From: Thermoflexibacter ruber
Lineage (GTDB): Bacteria; Bacteroidota; Bacteroidia; Cytophagales; Thermoflexibacteraceae
Assembly (NCBI RefSeq): GCF_900113045.1
Contig: NZ_FONY01000015.1
Location: 1 to 45,515 of the forward strand
Reading direction: 5' to 3'
Length of the DNA stretch: 45,515 nt
The position numbers and the translations under genes are program-made. Position 1 is the first letter of the stretch. Every line of letters starts with the position of its first letter. Of the stretch, positions 32,234-40,692 are shown piece after piece. The notes under the pieces were generated by a model, which saw nothing but the letters and a program-made list of their open reading frames with translations, was not told the origin of the DNA and searched no databases.

Positions 32234-33364
32234 CTATTTTTTGCCACCTCTCAAATAAGTAGATACACCCAGTTGCAAATACAACACACGTTGTTCAGCA
32301 TTAGAAAGGAGATTTCGATAATCCAGCGTAGCTTCCAAGGCAACATTAGGAGATACGAAACGAGCAAGTCCACCTCCAAAGGCATAAGTAAACCTGTTAA
32401 TAGAAGCATCAGGCGTAGGAAAGGTAACACCCCCATAGTTGTAATCAACATGAGCATAACCTAACTCGCCTGTGAGGAATAACTTTGTCTTGTTAGGCAA
32501 AAAATAATACCTTGCAAAAGCATTTAATCCATACCTTTTTAATTCCAAGGTAGTTACTGAAGAAGAGGAAAATGAGGAAAACTCATTGTACGCCAACAAG
32601 ATAGGTACAGAAAGCCCAACTGCCAAATTGTTTTTAACGAAAAAGCCTATCTTTGGAGCGAAATCAAAAGAATTACCTCTGCCTCTGACTGGTTCCGTAG
32701 GTTTCAAAGAGGAAAAGCCTATGCTACCCACTACTAACCAAGTTTTCGCCTCTGTATGAGGGATAAAGGTACTCTCCTCGCTTTTTTTGCCTTTGAAGTA
32801 GGCGAACAGCCCTATTTCAAAATTGTAGGTCTGGCGAGCAAAATTTGCAAATTCAAAGCTTTCCTTTCGATAATCTGCTGTAAATTCCAATCCTATATTT
32901 GAGGTAATAAAATGCACTAAGCCTAAACCTGCACGATAGTTTGTAATAGCCTGATTATTGGAAAAATAATACTTTGAAGAGGTCTGTGGGTTAAAATTTT
33001 CTGAGCGATTCCTTATATAAGAAGCCCCCCATTCTCCATGAACGAACAGTTTTGTTTTAGAAGGTAAAAAATAATACCTTGCAAACAAACTCGTACCTAT
33101 ACCAAGATTATGACTTGAGTAATCAGAAACCCACGAACCGCTGTAATTCATAGGAACAGCAAGCCCTACGGCAAGGTTATCTCTAAAAAAGTAGCCTGCT
33201 CTCGGTCTTAATACCAACCCTGCTGTATTAAGCGAATTATCCTTCATAGCTTGAAGCCAACCGCTCCCTCCTGCCATCCAAGTCCCTTTTTCAGTTTGGG
33301 CAAAAGACGCATGAACAACGCATAGCAATAGCCATGCAGCAAAACAAAATTTTAAGTTTTTCAT
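32234..33364 (-). CDS. Outer membrane protein with two tandem beta-barrel domains
   Basis: 376 residues with a signal peptide ending near F-A-Q (residue 23). The sequence has two homologous halves, about 24-200 and 206-376. Each contains F-F-x-x-N-L-A-V-G-L-x-V-P, F-A-R-Y-Y-F-L-P-x-K-T-K-L-F and then S-N-x-x-L-E-x-x-x-D-Y-R. A polar linker with K-G-K-K-S-E-E joins them. Each half is the size of an 8-stranded outer membrane barrel of the Bacteroidota OmpA-like/porin-family type, so the protein could form two small barrels side by side or one larger fused barrel. Function is unknown. It is a single-gene unit on the minus strand. Confidence 0.85.
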   Translation of the reverse strand: MKNLKFCFAAWLLLCVVHASFAQTEKGTWMAGGSGWLQAMKDNSLNTAGLVLRPRAGYFFRDNLAVGLAVPMNYSGSWVSDYSSHNLGIGTSLFARYYFLPSKTKLFVHGEWGASYIRNRSENFNPQTSSKYYFSNNQAITNYRAGLGLVHFITSNIGLEFTADYRKESFEFANFARQTYNFEIGLFAYFKGKKSEESTFIPHTEAKTWLVVGSIGFSSLKPTEPVRGRGNSFDFAPKIGFFVKNNLAVGLSVPILLAYNEFSSFSSSSVTTLELKRYGLNAFARYYFLPNKTKLFLTGELGYAHVDYNYGGVTFPTPDASINRFTYAFGGGLARFVSPNVALEATLDYRNLLSNAEQRVLYLQLGVSTYLRGGKK

Positions 33365-33586
33365 AAGAAAGAAATTAAACGGTAAAAAAGTAAAATGTGT
33401 AAATAAGAATGTAGAGAATAAAAAATACTAAGTCAGTCAAAAGAAATGGGTAAAGGTTTAATTTCATGCAGATTATGGGATAGTATAAAAATAAGAATAA
33501 TTATCGCGTTTCAAAACTAATAACTGTTTGCTGTTAAAAGCAAAATTTAGGTGCTTTTTAACACTGCAAAATAGGTAAGCATAGAG

Positions 33587-33618
33587 TTTGAAATATGGTA
33601 GAAAATTGCCTATTTTTG
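33587..33618 (+). promoter_or_regulatory. Consensus Bacteroidota promoter for the TPR sensor kinase gene
   Basis: TTTG (33587-33590), a 20-nt spacer and TATTTTTG (33611-33618) match the consensus exactly. It lies inside the region a TTG start at 33588 would make coding, so it supports the ATG at 33642, with a leader of about 17 nt. Confidence 0.75.
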
Positions 33619-33641
33619 TTTCTAATACTATTTATTCTTCA

Positions 33642-35933
33642 ATGCAAAAAAAGGTCTTTCTCTGCTATTTCATTTTCGTAATTTTTAGCTGGAACTTTGC
33701 TTTTCCCCAACGAGCCGACATTCCAAGTCTAAAGAAAAAACTCCTTAGCAGCATTTCTGCTAAGGAAAAAGTAGAGATACTTAACAAACTCTTTTTTATT
33801 TATATTTTCCTTGACAAGGACAGTGCTATGCACTACAAAAACTTGGCTTTTCGATTGGCTACCCAAACCAAAGATGCCAGAGGCATCGCCTATAACCAAG
33901 TCAATGAAGGAATCATGCTCAAGCTAAGAGGAGATTATGCTGGTGCCATGGACAAGTTCCTCCTTAGTCTTTATACTTTCGAGAGCCTCAAAGATGAAAA
34001 AGGTATAGCTACGCTCTATGATGAGATAGGACTAATATGCACAGACCAAGAGCATTATGCTTTAGCAGAGGACTACCTCAGCCAAAGTCTCCAACTTAGG
34101 CAAAAATTGAAAGACGAAATAGAAGTAGGCATGTGCTACTACAACTTTGGCAACCTATACTTAAAAGTAGGGAAATTAGATGAGGCACTGCTCTATCATC
34201 AGAAAGCCTTAAAAATCAGGCAGTTTGTCCAGAAAGATATTTTTGGTACAGGACATTCCTTCCGATGTATAGGGGAAGTGTATTTGGCTAAAAATGAATT
34301 GGATAGTGCCTCTGCTTATTGCCAAAAAGCCTTAGCAATATTGGCTGACAAGAAAGATGCTTTTTTGCACAGCGAAGTATATTCCTTACAGGCGGCGATT
34401 CTCCAAGCACAAGGCAAGTACGAAAAAGCCTTAGAAGCCTACCAAATTTCTCTTGACTCAGCCAAGTTGTTTTCCTTCCAACAGCAATTACGAAAAGTTT
34501 ACAAAGGCATAGCCGAATGTTATGCCGAACTCGACAAGCCCATAGAGGCACGAAACTATTTGCAGAAACATATCGCTCTTACTGACAGCCTTTCCTCTAC
34601 CAATTCTTTGGAAAAAGTGGTTCGTATTAAATCAGATTACGAAATGGCAGTCAAAGAAAAGCAAATATTGGCTTTGGAAAAAGACAAATTGGTACAAGAT
34701 GAAAAACTATTCTATCGCAATATTTTGCTTTCTATCTCTATTTTCTTTCTGATAATCCTTGGAATTTCCTTGTATTGGGTGTATAAATACAACCGCCGCT
34801 ACCACCACGTCAATTTGCTTTTGAAAGAAAAGAACGACACCTTACTTGCTCAAAATGAGGAAATTGAAAGCCAACGAGATAGCCTTTTGAAAGCCAATGA
34901 AAATATTAAAGCCCAAAATGAGCAGATTAAGGAACAACGCAATGACCTCAAAAGATTGGCAGAAAATATCGGCAACTACAAAGATAAAATCAAAACCCAA
35001 AGAGATATTCTCCAAAAGGCATACGAGAAAATAAACTTACACAAGCAGCAGATTAAGAGCCAAAGAAATGACTTGAAAAGGTTGATTGAAACGATTACCA
35101 ACTATAAAGACAAACTGAAAAAACAGCAAGAAAAACTCATTACGCTCAACGAGGAGATTAAAAGCCTCAATGAGTACTTAGAAAGCAAAGTGCAGGAACG
35201 CACAGAGGAGTTGAGGAAAATCATAGAGAGCCTCTCCAAGCAAAACCAAGACTTAGAGCAGTTTTCCTATATCATTTCTCATAACCTTCGCGCTCCTGTG
35301 GCTCGGATTTTAGGCTTGGTCAATATTTTTGACATAGAAAATAAAAATAATGACTTTAATGTGCAGATATTAAGCCACTTGGCAAAGGCTACTCAAGACT
35401 TAGACACTATCATTTGGGACTTGACCGAAGTAATTTCTATTCGCAATAGTTTTAACTTGTTAAAAGAACCTATCAACTTAGAGGAACTTACCCAAGAAGT
35501 TTGCAATTATTTAGAAGGAGAAATTAAAAATTCTCATGCTCAAATCCAAAGTAATTTTGAGGTGAAAAGTATTTTTTCAGTAAAAAGCTATGTGCAAAGT
35601 ATCTTGCACAATTTGCTTTCTAATGCTATTAAGTTCCGCTCCGCTCGCCGCGAACCGCAAATTTACATAAAGACTGAATATATAGATAGTTATGTCTGTC
35701 TTTCCATTAGCGACAATGGCTTAGGCATGGATTTAAGCAATACTACTCAGTACAAAATTTTTGGCTTGTACCAACGATTGCACGAACACGTAGAGGGCAA
35801 GGGCATGGGGCTTTTTTTGGTAAAAACCCAAATAGAAGCCCTCAATGGCAAGATAGAAGTAGAAAGTAAACTCAACGAAGGCTCTGTTTTTAAAGTCTAT
35901 TTTCCTGTAAAAGATGAAGAATCTCCATCATAA
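33642..35933 (+). CDS. TPR-containing sensor histidine kinase
   Basis: 763 residues from the ATG at 33642, chosen because a consensus promoter precedes it and the protein then starts with a signal peptide (ending F-P-Q). About six TPR-like repeats fill residues 30-330 outside the membrane, one transmembrane segment is near 355-378, then a long coiled coil (about 385-525) in which I-K-x-Q-x-x-Q-I-K-x-Q-R-N-D-L-K-R-L recurs. HisKA has H in Y-I-I-S-H-N-L-R-A-P, and HATPase_c has N-L-L-S-N-A-I-K-F-R, D-N-G-L-G-M and G-K-G-M-G-L-F-L-V. It is a periplasmic TPR sensor kinase common in Bacteroidota. No response regulator is adjacent. It is followed after 102 nt by the thioredoxin protein gene. Confidence 0.93.
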   Translation: MQKKVFLCYFIFVIFSWNFAFPQRADIPSLKKKLLSSISAKEKVEILNKLFFIYIFLDKDSAMHYKNLAFRLATQTKDARGIAYNQVNEGIMLKLRGDYAGAMDKFLLSLYTFESLKDEKGIATLYDEIGLICTDQEHYALAEDYLSQSLQLRQKLKDEIEVGMCYYNFGNLYLKVGKLDEALLYHQKALKIRQFVQKDIFGTGHSFRCIGEVYLAKNELDSASAYCQKALAILADKKDAFLHSEVYSLQAAILQAQGKYEKALEAYQISLDSAKLFSFQQQLRKVYKGIAECYAELDKPIEARNYLQKHIALTDSLSSTNSLEKVVRIKSDYEMAVKEKQILALEKDKLVQDEKLFYRNILLSISIFFLIILGISLYWVYKYNRRYHHVNLLLKEKNDTLLAQNEEIESQRDSLLKANENIKAQNEQIKEQRNDLKRLAENIGNYKDKIKTQRDILQKAYEKINLHKQQIKSQRNDLKRLIETITNYKDKLKKQQEKLITLNEEIKSLNEYLESKVQERTEELRKIIESLSKQNQDLEQFSYIISHNLRAPVARILGLVNIFDIENKNNDFNVQILSHLAKATQDLDTIIWDLTEVISIRNSFNLLKEPINLEELTQEVCNYLEGEIKNSHAQIQSNFEVKSIFSVKSYVQSILHNLLSNAIKFRSARREPQIYIKTEYIDSYVCLSISDNGLGMDLSNTTQYKIFGLYQRLHEHVEGKGMGLFLVKTQIEALNGKIEVESKLNEGSVFKVYFPVKDEESPS

Positions 35934-36035
35934 ACACATTTTGTAATTCATTTTTGATATATTTGTTTTAGGAAATTTTCTTTGCACCCCTTAGATTCAC
36001 TTTTTTATCATCTTTTCATTTTGACACCTATCCCG

Positions 36036-37940
36036 ATGAAGCACTTTTTATGCTTTGTATGCTATATTTCACTTTTCACTTTTAGTTTTGGACAAGCTAA
36101 TAATGAGGTACTTATGCTCAGTCCTACTCAGCCTCAAGTGGGAAAACCTGTGGAGTTTGCATTTAATCCTTTGCTTACTTCGCTGGCAAGAGCCAAGGAA
36201 ATCAGTAGTGTAGTGTATCTGGTTGATGATAAAGAAATCAAGGCAGAGGATATTACGCTTTTTCGTAAAGGCGATATTTACACGGGAAAAATAGCTCTAC
36301 CTCGCAATACGATTGCTTTTTTTCTTACATTCAGAGATAAATCTACGAGTCGCTCTGGAAAGATGGTCAGTGAGGGTTTTACGGTTAGAGTTTTTGATAA
36401 AAATCAACAATTCAAGGAAGAAAACTATGCTTTGTTGGCAAAAGGTTACTATGAGTGGTGTGGCTTAGTAGGCAGAGAAAGAGATAACGCACTTATCATA
36501 GGTTGGTTGGAACATTATTTCAAGTTACAGCCCCAGCATAAACGAAAATACTTGGACTTATATTTTACTGCCTTGAAAAATGAAGATGCAGACAAAAGTA
36601 AACCTATCATTTATAGAGAATTAGAAAGCCTTTATACGGAAAAGAATCTCTCAGAAAATGACTTAGTATTATTGCAAAAATGGTATGGTAATCTTTATGA
36701 TGAGGACAAAAAAGTTTACTTTACTAATCTTTTAAAAAGTCGCTACCCTCAAGGCGATTTTGCGGTAAACGAAAGATATTTACAATTTGTCCAAGAACCT
36801 GATATTTACAAAAAGAAACTACTGTATGAAAATTTCAAGAGAGATTTTCCAAAGTCAGAAAACCTAAAATCCATGCAGTTGAGTCTGGCGTATCTTTTTG
36901 CCAATCAGAAGAATTGGGAAGGTTTTGAAAGCATCGTTTCTTCTATCAAAATGAAAGATAAAGCCTTCTTGTACAACTCTTTGGCTTGGGAGTGGGCAGA
37001 GCAAAATATCAACTTGGACAAAGCCCAAGAACTTGCTTCGCAGACGGCTGAGTATGCCAAGTATCAGCTAATTCAATCTACAGAAAACAAACCTTCATAT
37101 ATTTCCAACAGCCAATGGAAAGAGCAGTTAAAAATTAACTATGCTACCTTTGCGGATACTTATGCTTATGTGCTTTTTCGCTTAGGCAAATACAAGCCTG
37201 CTCTCCCCTACTTTAAAGATGCTTCAGAAATTTTCTTTAATAACATAGAAGTCAATGAACGCTATACTACGTGTTTAGAGCAAATTACTAATACTGAGAG
37301 TATAAGTCTGCTGAAAAATGAATTGGAGCGATTGGTCAGGGCAGGAGTAGCTTCGGAGAAAATGAAACGCCAACTGCAACAATGCTACGGCAAGGAAAAA
37401 GGGAATTTGCAAGGTTATGATGCTTATTTGGAAAGTTTGGAATCCGAACTCAAAAAAGAAATCAGAAATAATTTGGCTAAACAAATGTTCAGCGAATCTG
37501 CCCCTGATTTCAAAATGATAGACTTAGAAGGCAAAGAGGTTTCTTTAGCAGATTTCAAAGGAAAAATAATTCTGCTGAACTTTTGGGCAACTTGGTGCGA
37601 GGATTGTGCAGCTTTTTTCCCTTTTTTAGAAAAAATCAGGGCTAAGTACAACAAGGTAAACTCTGCCGTAGTTTTTCTTTTTGTCAGCACTTGGGAGAAT
37701 GCAAGCAATCGCCAAGAAGTGGTAAAAGACTTTTTAGCCAAAAATAAATATGATTTCCCTGCTTTTATTGATAAAAATAATAGTGTGAGCCTCGACTTCA
37801 AGGTAAATCATATTTTTGCAAAAATAGTCATAGACAGGAATGGCAAAATACGCTTTAAGCAGACGGGAGTCAGTGAAAATCAAACCCTTATGGCAGAAGA
37901 GCTTAGTCAAATGATTGAAATAGTGAATGAGATGAACTAA
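36036..37940 (+). CDS. TlpA-like thioredoxin-domain protein with helical repeats, exported
   Basis: 634 residues from the ATG at 36036 (an upstream TTG in frame is rejected because only the ATG gives an N-terminal signal peptide, ending F-G-Q). The middle (about 120-450) is helical with TPR-like elements, and the C-terminal about 130 residues are a TlpA/AhpC-TSA-type thioredoxin fold: P-D-F-K-M-I-D-L-E-G-K, N-F-W-A-T-W-C-E-D-C with redox CxxC, and a later D-R-N-G-K-I-R-F-K-Q-T-G. It probably reduces or isomerises disulfides in the periplasm. It overlaps the end of the convergent thioesterase gene by 4 nt. Confidence 0.88.
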   Translation: MKHFLCFVCYISLFTFSFGQANNEVLMLSPTQPQVGKPVEFAFNPLLTSLARAKEISSVVYLVDDKEIKAEDITLFRKGDIYTGKIALPRNTIAFFLTFRDKSTSRSGKMVSEGFTVRVFDKNQQFKEENYALLAKGYYEWCGLVGRERDNALIIGWLEHYFKLQPQHKRKYLDLYFTALKNEDADKSKPIIYRELESLYTEKNLSENDLVLLQKWYGNLYDEDKKVYFTNLLKSRYPQGDFAVNERYLQFVQEPDIYKKKLLYENFKRDFPKSENLKSMQLSLAYLFANQKNWEGFESIVSSIKMKDKAFLYNSLAWEWAEQNINLDKAQELASQTAEYAKYQLIQSTENKPSYISNSQWKEQLKINYATFADTYAYVLFRLGKYKPALPYFKDASEIFFNNIEVNERYTTCLEQITNTESISLLKNELERLVRAGVASEKMKRQLQQCYGKEKGNLQGYDAYLESLESELKKEIRNNLAKQMFSESAPDFKMIDLEGKEVSLADFKGKIILLNFWATWCEDCAAFFPFLEKIRAKYNKVNSAVVFLFVSTWENASNRQEVVKDFLAKNKYDFPAFIDKNNSVSLDFKVNHIFAKIVIDRNGKIRFKQTGVSENQTLMAEELSQMIEIVNEMN

Positions 37941-38497
37941 GGTAGGGCAATCTTACACCGCTCATTAGATAGTTTGGCGATTTCACTTTCTATCTCTACT
38001 AACAGCGAAGTTTTCACATTGTCTAACTCATGCTGATAGGATTTGCGAAGTTCTTTGCGTTTGATTGCTTCCAAAAAGCGGCGAATGTCCTCTTTACTTT
38101 CTAAAATCAGTGCAGGAACTCTTTTAGGCTTGTTGTCATCACCCTTATGCACCATAGTAAAGTAAGAAGTATTAGTGTGCTTGATGTCCCCTGTCTGAAA
38201 ATTCTCGGCAATCACCTTGATTCCCACCAACATAGAGGAATTTCCCACGTAGTTCACCGAAGCAAACATCGTAACCATTTCACCGACCTCTACGGGTTGT
38301 AAAAACTCTACTCCCTCGATGCTTACTGTTACGCAGTAGCCGCTACAGTGCTTGGAAGCACAGGCATAAGCAACCTTGTCCATGAGAGAGAGCAACAATC
38401 CTCCATGAATCTTCCCTCCAAAGTTGGCATAGGCGGGAATCATGAGTTCGGAAATCGTAGTGCGAGAGTAGCTGACAGGTCTAAAAAGTTCTTCCAT
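37937..38497 (-). CDS. Acyl-CoA thioesterase, hotdog fold
   Basis: 186 residues. The hotdog signature is G-G-K-I-H-G-G-L-L-L-S-L-M-D-K-V-A-Y near residues 27-44, with the active-site acid D40 in the central helix, followed by V-T-V-S-I-E-G-V-E-F-L-Q-P-V-E-V-G-E-M. A charged extension of about 60 residues follows the domain and is helical. It is expected to hydrolyse acyl-CoA thioesters in the cytoplasm, like YciA/BACH-type enzymes. It is the last gene of a minus-strand run and overlaps the convergent thioredoxin gene by 4 nt. The start is 18 nt after the MOSC stop. Confidence 0.9.
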   Translation of the reverse strand: MEELFRPVSYSRTTISELMIPAYANFGGKIHGGLLLSLMDKVAYACASKHCSGYCVTVSIEGVEFLQPVEVGEMVTMFASVNYVGNSSMLVGIKVIAENFQTGDIKHTNTSYFTMVHKGDDNKPKRVPALILESKEDIRRFLEAIKRKELRKSYQHELDNVKTSLLVEIESEIAKLSNERCKIALP

Positions 38498-38515
38498 TTT
38501 TTTTTAGGTTTGTTT

Positions 38516-38995
38516 TCAAATTACTTTTACTTCATCTCCTATGCGGACTTTCCCTCCTTTAATGATGCGTGCAGTGATTCCTCCATGACCACGCATTGCA
38601 TTGTATCCTCCCTCGCCCAAATTCTCCTCCATACGAGAACATGGGTGGCAAAGCCCCGTAGTTTCTAAGATGGCTTCTCCGATTTGGAACTGCTTGTTTT
38701 GCAAAGCTAAGAGATTTATGCCTTTTACTACAATATTTCTGCGAGTGAGCGCAGGGTCAATGCTCTCCCTGCCTAACATGGAAGCTACCGCTTGCAAATG
38801 TTCAGCTTGAATAAGGGTAATGTGCCGTTTGCTATCTGCTTTTCCCTTGTAGTGGTCGCCTGCTAAACCCTTGTTTTCTACGACTTCTACCTCCTCAAGT
38901 ACTTTGACCTGCCCACCTCTTTCAGGGCGTATGCTTACCCAAGTAACTTGTCCGATTTGAGGTAGGCACTGGATAAGTTGTTCTATGGTTTTCAT
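38516..38995 (-). CDS. MOSC domain protein
   Basis: 159 residues, all MOSC domain. Features include W-V-S-I-R-P-E-R-G-G, G-L-A-G-D-H-Y, R-H-I-T-L-I-Q-A-E-H, R-R-N-I-V-V-K-G-I-N-L, and the C-terminal C-H-P-C-S-R-M-E with the conserved Cys near residue 115 followed by R-G-H-G-G-I. MOSC domains bind molybdenum cofactor or sulfur-carrier persulfide and are used in Moco sulfuration or detoxification. A standalone form of unknown role is common. It lies 4 nt from the phosphotriesterase-like gene and 18 nt from the thioesterase, so the three are likely one transcript. Confidence 0.92.
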   Translation of the reverse strand: MKTIEQLIQCLPQIGQVTWVSIRPERGGQVKVLEEVEVVENKGLAGDHYKGKADSKRHITLIQAEHLQAVASMLGRESIDPALTRRNIVVKGINLLALQNKQFQIGEAILETTGLCHPCSRMEENLGEGGYNAMRGHGGITARIIKGGKVRIGDEVKVI

Positions 38996-38999
38996 TTTA

Positions 39000-40046
39000 T
39001 TAATTTTTCTTTTTGATTTTTACTGCAAATGCCTGATAAGGATTGTCTTGCATGAGTAGCTTAACCTCTTTTTGAGTAAAACCACTTTCGTATAACTTTG
39101 GGATAAAATCAGTAAAAATGAGGTGATAAGGGAGAAAACTTCCTCCATTTGCCTCGCCAATATGATACCAACCCGAGTCTTGGGACAGCAAGGTTCGATG
39201 CAAAAGTTTTTCCTTTTTCATCATTTGCAAATAGCTGATGTACTGCGAAATAGTCTGCTCACTTAATTGGGAATTGGCAGGATACAGCCCATCAAATTCT
39301 ACCCATGCTCCTTTGCAGGCTACTTGGAGGTGTATCTCTGTGTTTTGCTCATTTTGAGCATGAATCCACACAAAAGCCGCAGGGTGTACTCCTTTTGATT
39401 CTATGATTTTTAACTGCTCTAATACCGCTCCATTCCCTCCTGTGTGAGAGGCTATGGTCAGTCCCGTTTGCAAGTGAGTAAGTGCTGCTGCTTCTACGAT
39501 TTTTTGTTGCAAGTCTGTAATAGGGGCATCGCCTACCGATATTTTCATAAAACTTGGCTTGATGCCTGTACCTTCTATGCCTTCTTTCCATTCTCTTATC
39601 CATCTTTCCGCTAACTGCTGAGGGCTTTCTGTCTGGACATGAGCAGGCAAATACTTGTGATTGACCGCCCCGTAGTAGCCTGTATTGGTCAGGATATGCA
39701 AACCTGTAGCCTCTGATAATCTTTTAAGTAAAATAGGTACTCTCCCTAAATAATTAGGAGTGCAATCTATCAAAGTAGCACAGCCATTGGCTTTGAGTTT
39801 TTGTAGGAGAGGCAAAGCAGTTTCAAAGATTTTGTCCAGATTATAGGTAGAGGTATCTATCTTATCCGCTCCGATAAAGTCCACTACAATATGCTCATGA
39901 GGCAGGGTAATGCCCATTTGCTTTTTAGAAATCCAGCCATTGACTGTCATGATTTCTGCTTTTTCAATTTCTTGGCTAAAAACAGATTTTGCAAATAACG
40001 AAAAGATACTTGCTAAGGAAAGTTGGATAAAATTTCTGCGTTGCAT
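39000..40046 (-). CDS. Phosphotriesterase-family amidohydrolase, exported
   Basis: 348 residues. The N-terminus M-Q-R-R-N-F-I-Q-L-S-L-A-S-I resembles a Tat leader (R-R-x-F-x-x) followed by a hydrophobic stretch ending F-S-Q. The mature TIM barrel carries the HxH metal pair in T-L-P-H-E-H-I, then S-H-T-G-G-N-G-A, H-A-Q-N-E-Q and S-Q-D-S-G-W-Y. Family members hydrolyse lactones or organophosphates. The native substrate is unknown. It is tightly packed with the MOSC gene downstream (4 nt) and 39 nt behind DinB, so it is probably in the same transcript. Confidence 0.88.
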   Translation of the reverse strand: MQRRNFIQLSLASIFSLFAKSVFSQEIEKAEIMTVNGWISKKQMGITLPHEHIVVDFIGADKIDTSTYNLDKIFETALPLLQKLKANGCATLIDCTPNYLGRVPILLKRLSEATGLHILTNTGYYGAVNHKYLPAHVQTESPQQLAERWIREWKEGIEGTGIKPSFMKISVGDAPITDLQQKIVEAAALTHLQTGLTIASHTGGNGAVLEQLKIIESKGVHPAAFVWIHAQNEQNTEIHLQVACKGAWVEFDGLYPANSQLSEQTISQYISYLQMMKKEKLLHRTLLSQDSGWYHIGEANGGSFLPYHLIFTDFIPKLYESGFTQKEVKLLMQDNPYQAFAVKIKKKN

Positions 40047-40085
40047 AGTTTTAAGGATATGCTCAAAGTTAATAAAAAAAATTGC

Positions 40086-40571
40086 TTATCCGAGTGCTAA
40101 GTTGCTGTCAAATTCTCTGGCAAAAGTAATAAAATCAGTGTTAGGCGGTGCAATGTCTTGCTGTCGTAGTAGTATTGCATACTGCGCCCTATGGTAGGTA
40201 GCGTGATTGATGCACTGGATAATGATGTCAGAAACTATATTTTCATAATCTACTTTCTGGAAATTTTGGTATGACATGATTCTGTCAAATTCTTCTTGAT
40301 TACTATTTTGTAAGTAATTAAGCCAATTTTTGGTATTTTCAACAGAAAGTTTCTCTAGCGTTTCCCAAGGCAAAATTTCCCAGATATGAATACTCAAATC
40401 TGGATTGCCTTTGATGCGTGTAAGCCATAGTTTCTGGGCAGTAAGTACATGGCTTACCAACAAATGGATTCTGTGGGGTATTTTCTCAGTGGGAATCGTC
40501 TTAAAAAAATCAAAATAGCGGTGATTTGCCCAGTGATTATAAGTAAAAAGTCGTATAAAGTGTTCTTTCAT
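40086..40571 (-). CDS. DinB-family protein
   Basis: 161 residues, all helical. The DinB metal-binding histidines are visible as H-L-L-V-S-H-V-L-T-A-Q-K-L-W near residues 37-50 and I-N-H-A-T-Y-H-R-A-Q near 125-134. The family (DinB/YfiT-like putative metalloenzymes) has varied and mostly unknown functions. The bacterial dinB gene for polymerase IV is unrelated. A perfect -7 box TATCTTTG on the minus strand (40606-40599) is 28 nt before the start, so this is likely the first gene of the downstream run. Confidence 0.9.
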   Translation of the reverse strand: MKEHFIRLFTYNHWANHRYFDFFKTIPTEKIPHRIHLLVSHVLTAQKLWLTRIKGNPDLSIHIWEILPWETLEKLSVENTKNWLNYLQNSNQEEFDRIMSYQNFQKVDYENIVSDIIIQCINHATYHRAQYAILLRQQDIAPPNTDFITFAREFDSNLALG

Positions 40572-40598
40572 CTTCTTGGAGGCTATAATTCTTGCCTA

Positions 40599-40606
40599 CA
40601 AAGATA
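40599..40606 (-). promoter_or_regulatory. -7 box (TATCTTTG) before the DinB-like gene
   Basis: A perfect TAnnTTTG match on the minus strand, about 28 nt upstream of the ATG. The -33 region has only ATTG. It would start a transcript through DinB, phosphotriesterase-like, MOSC and thioesterase genes. Confidence 0.5.
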
Positions 40607-40692
40607 AAAAATCTTAGTGTAAAAAAAACAATAAGAAAAAATAAAATTACTTGCTAAAATACTATCAAAATATTTGACTCAGTCTAATGAAG

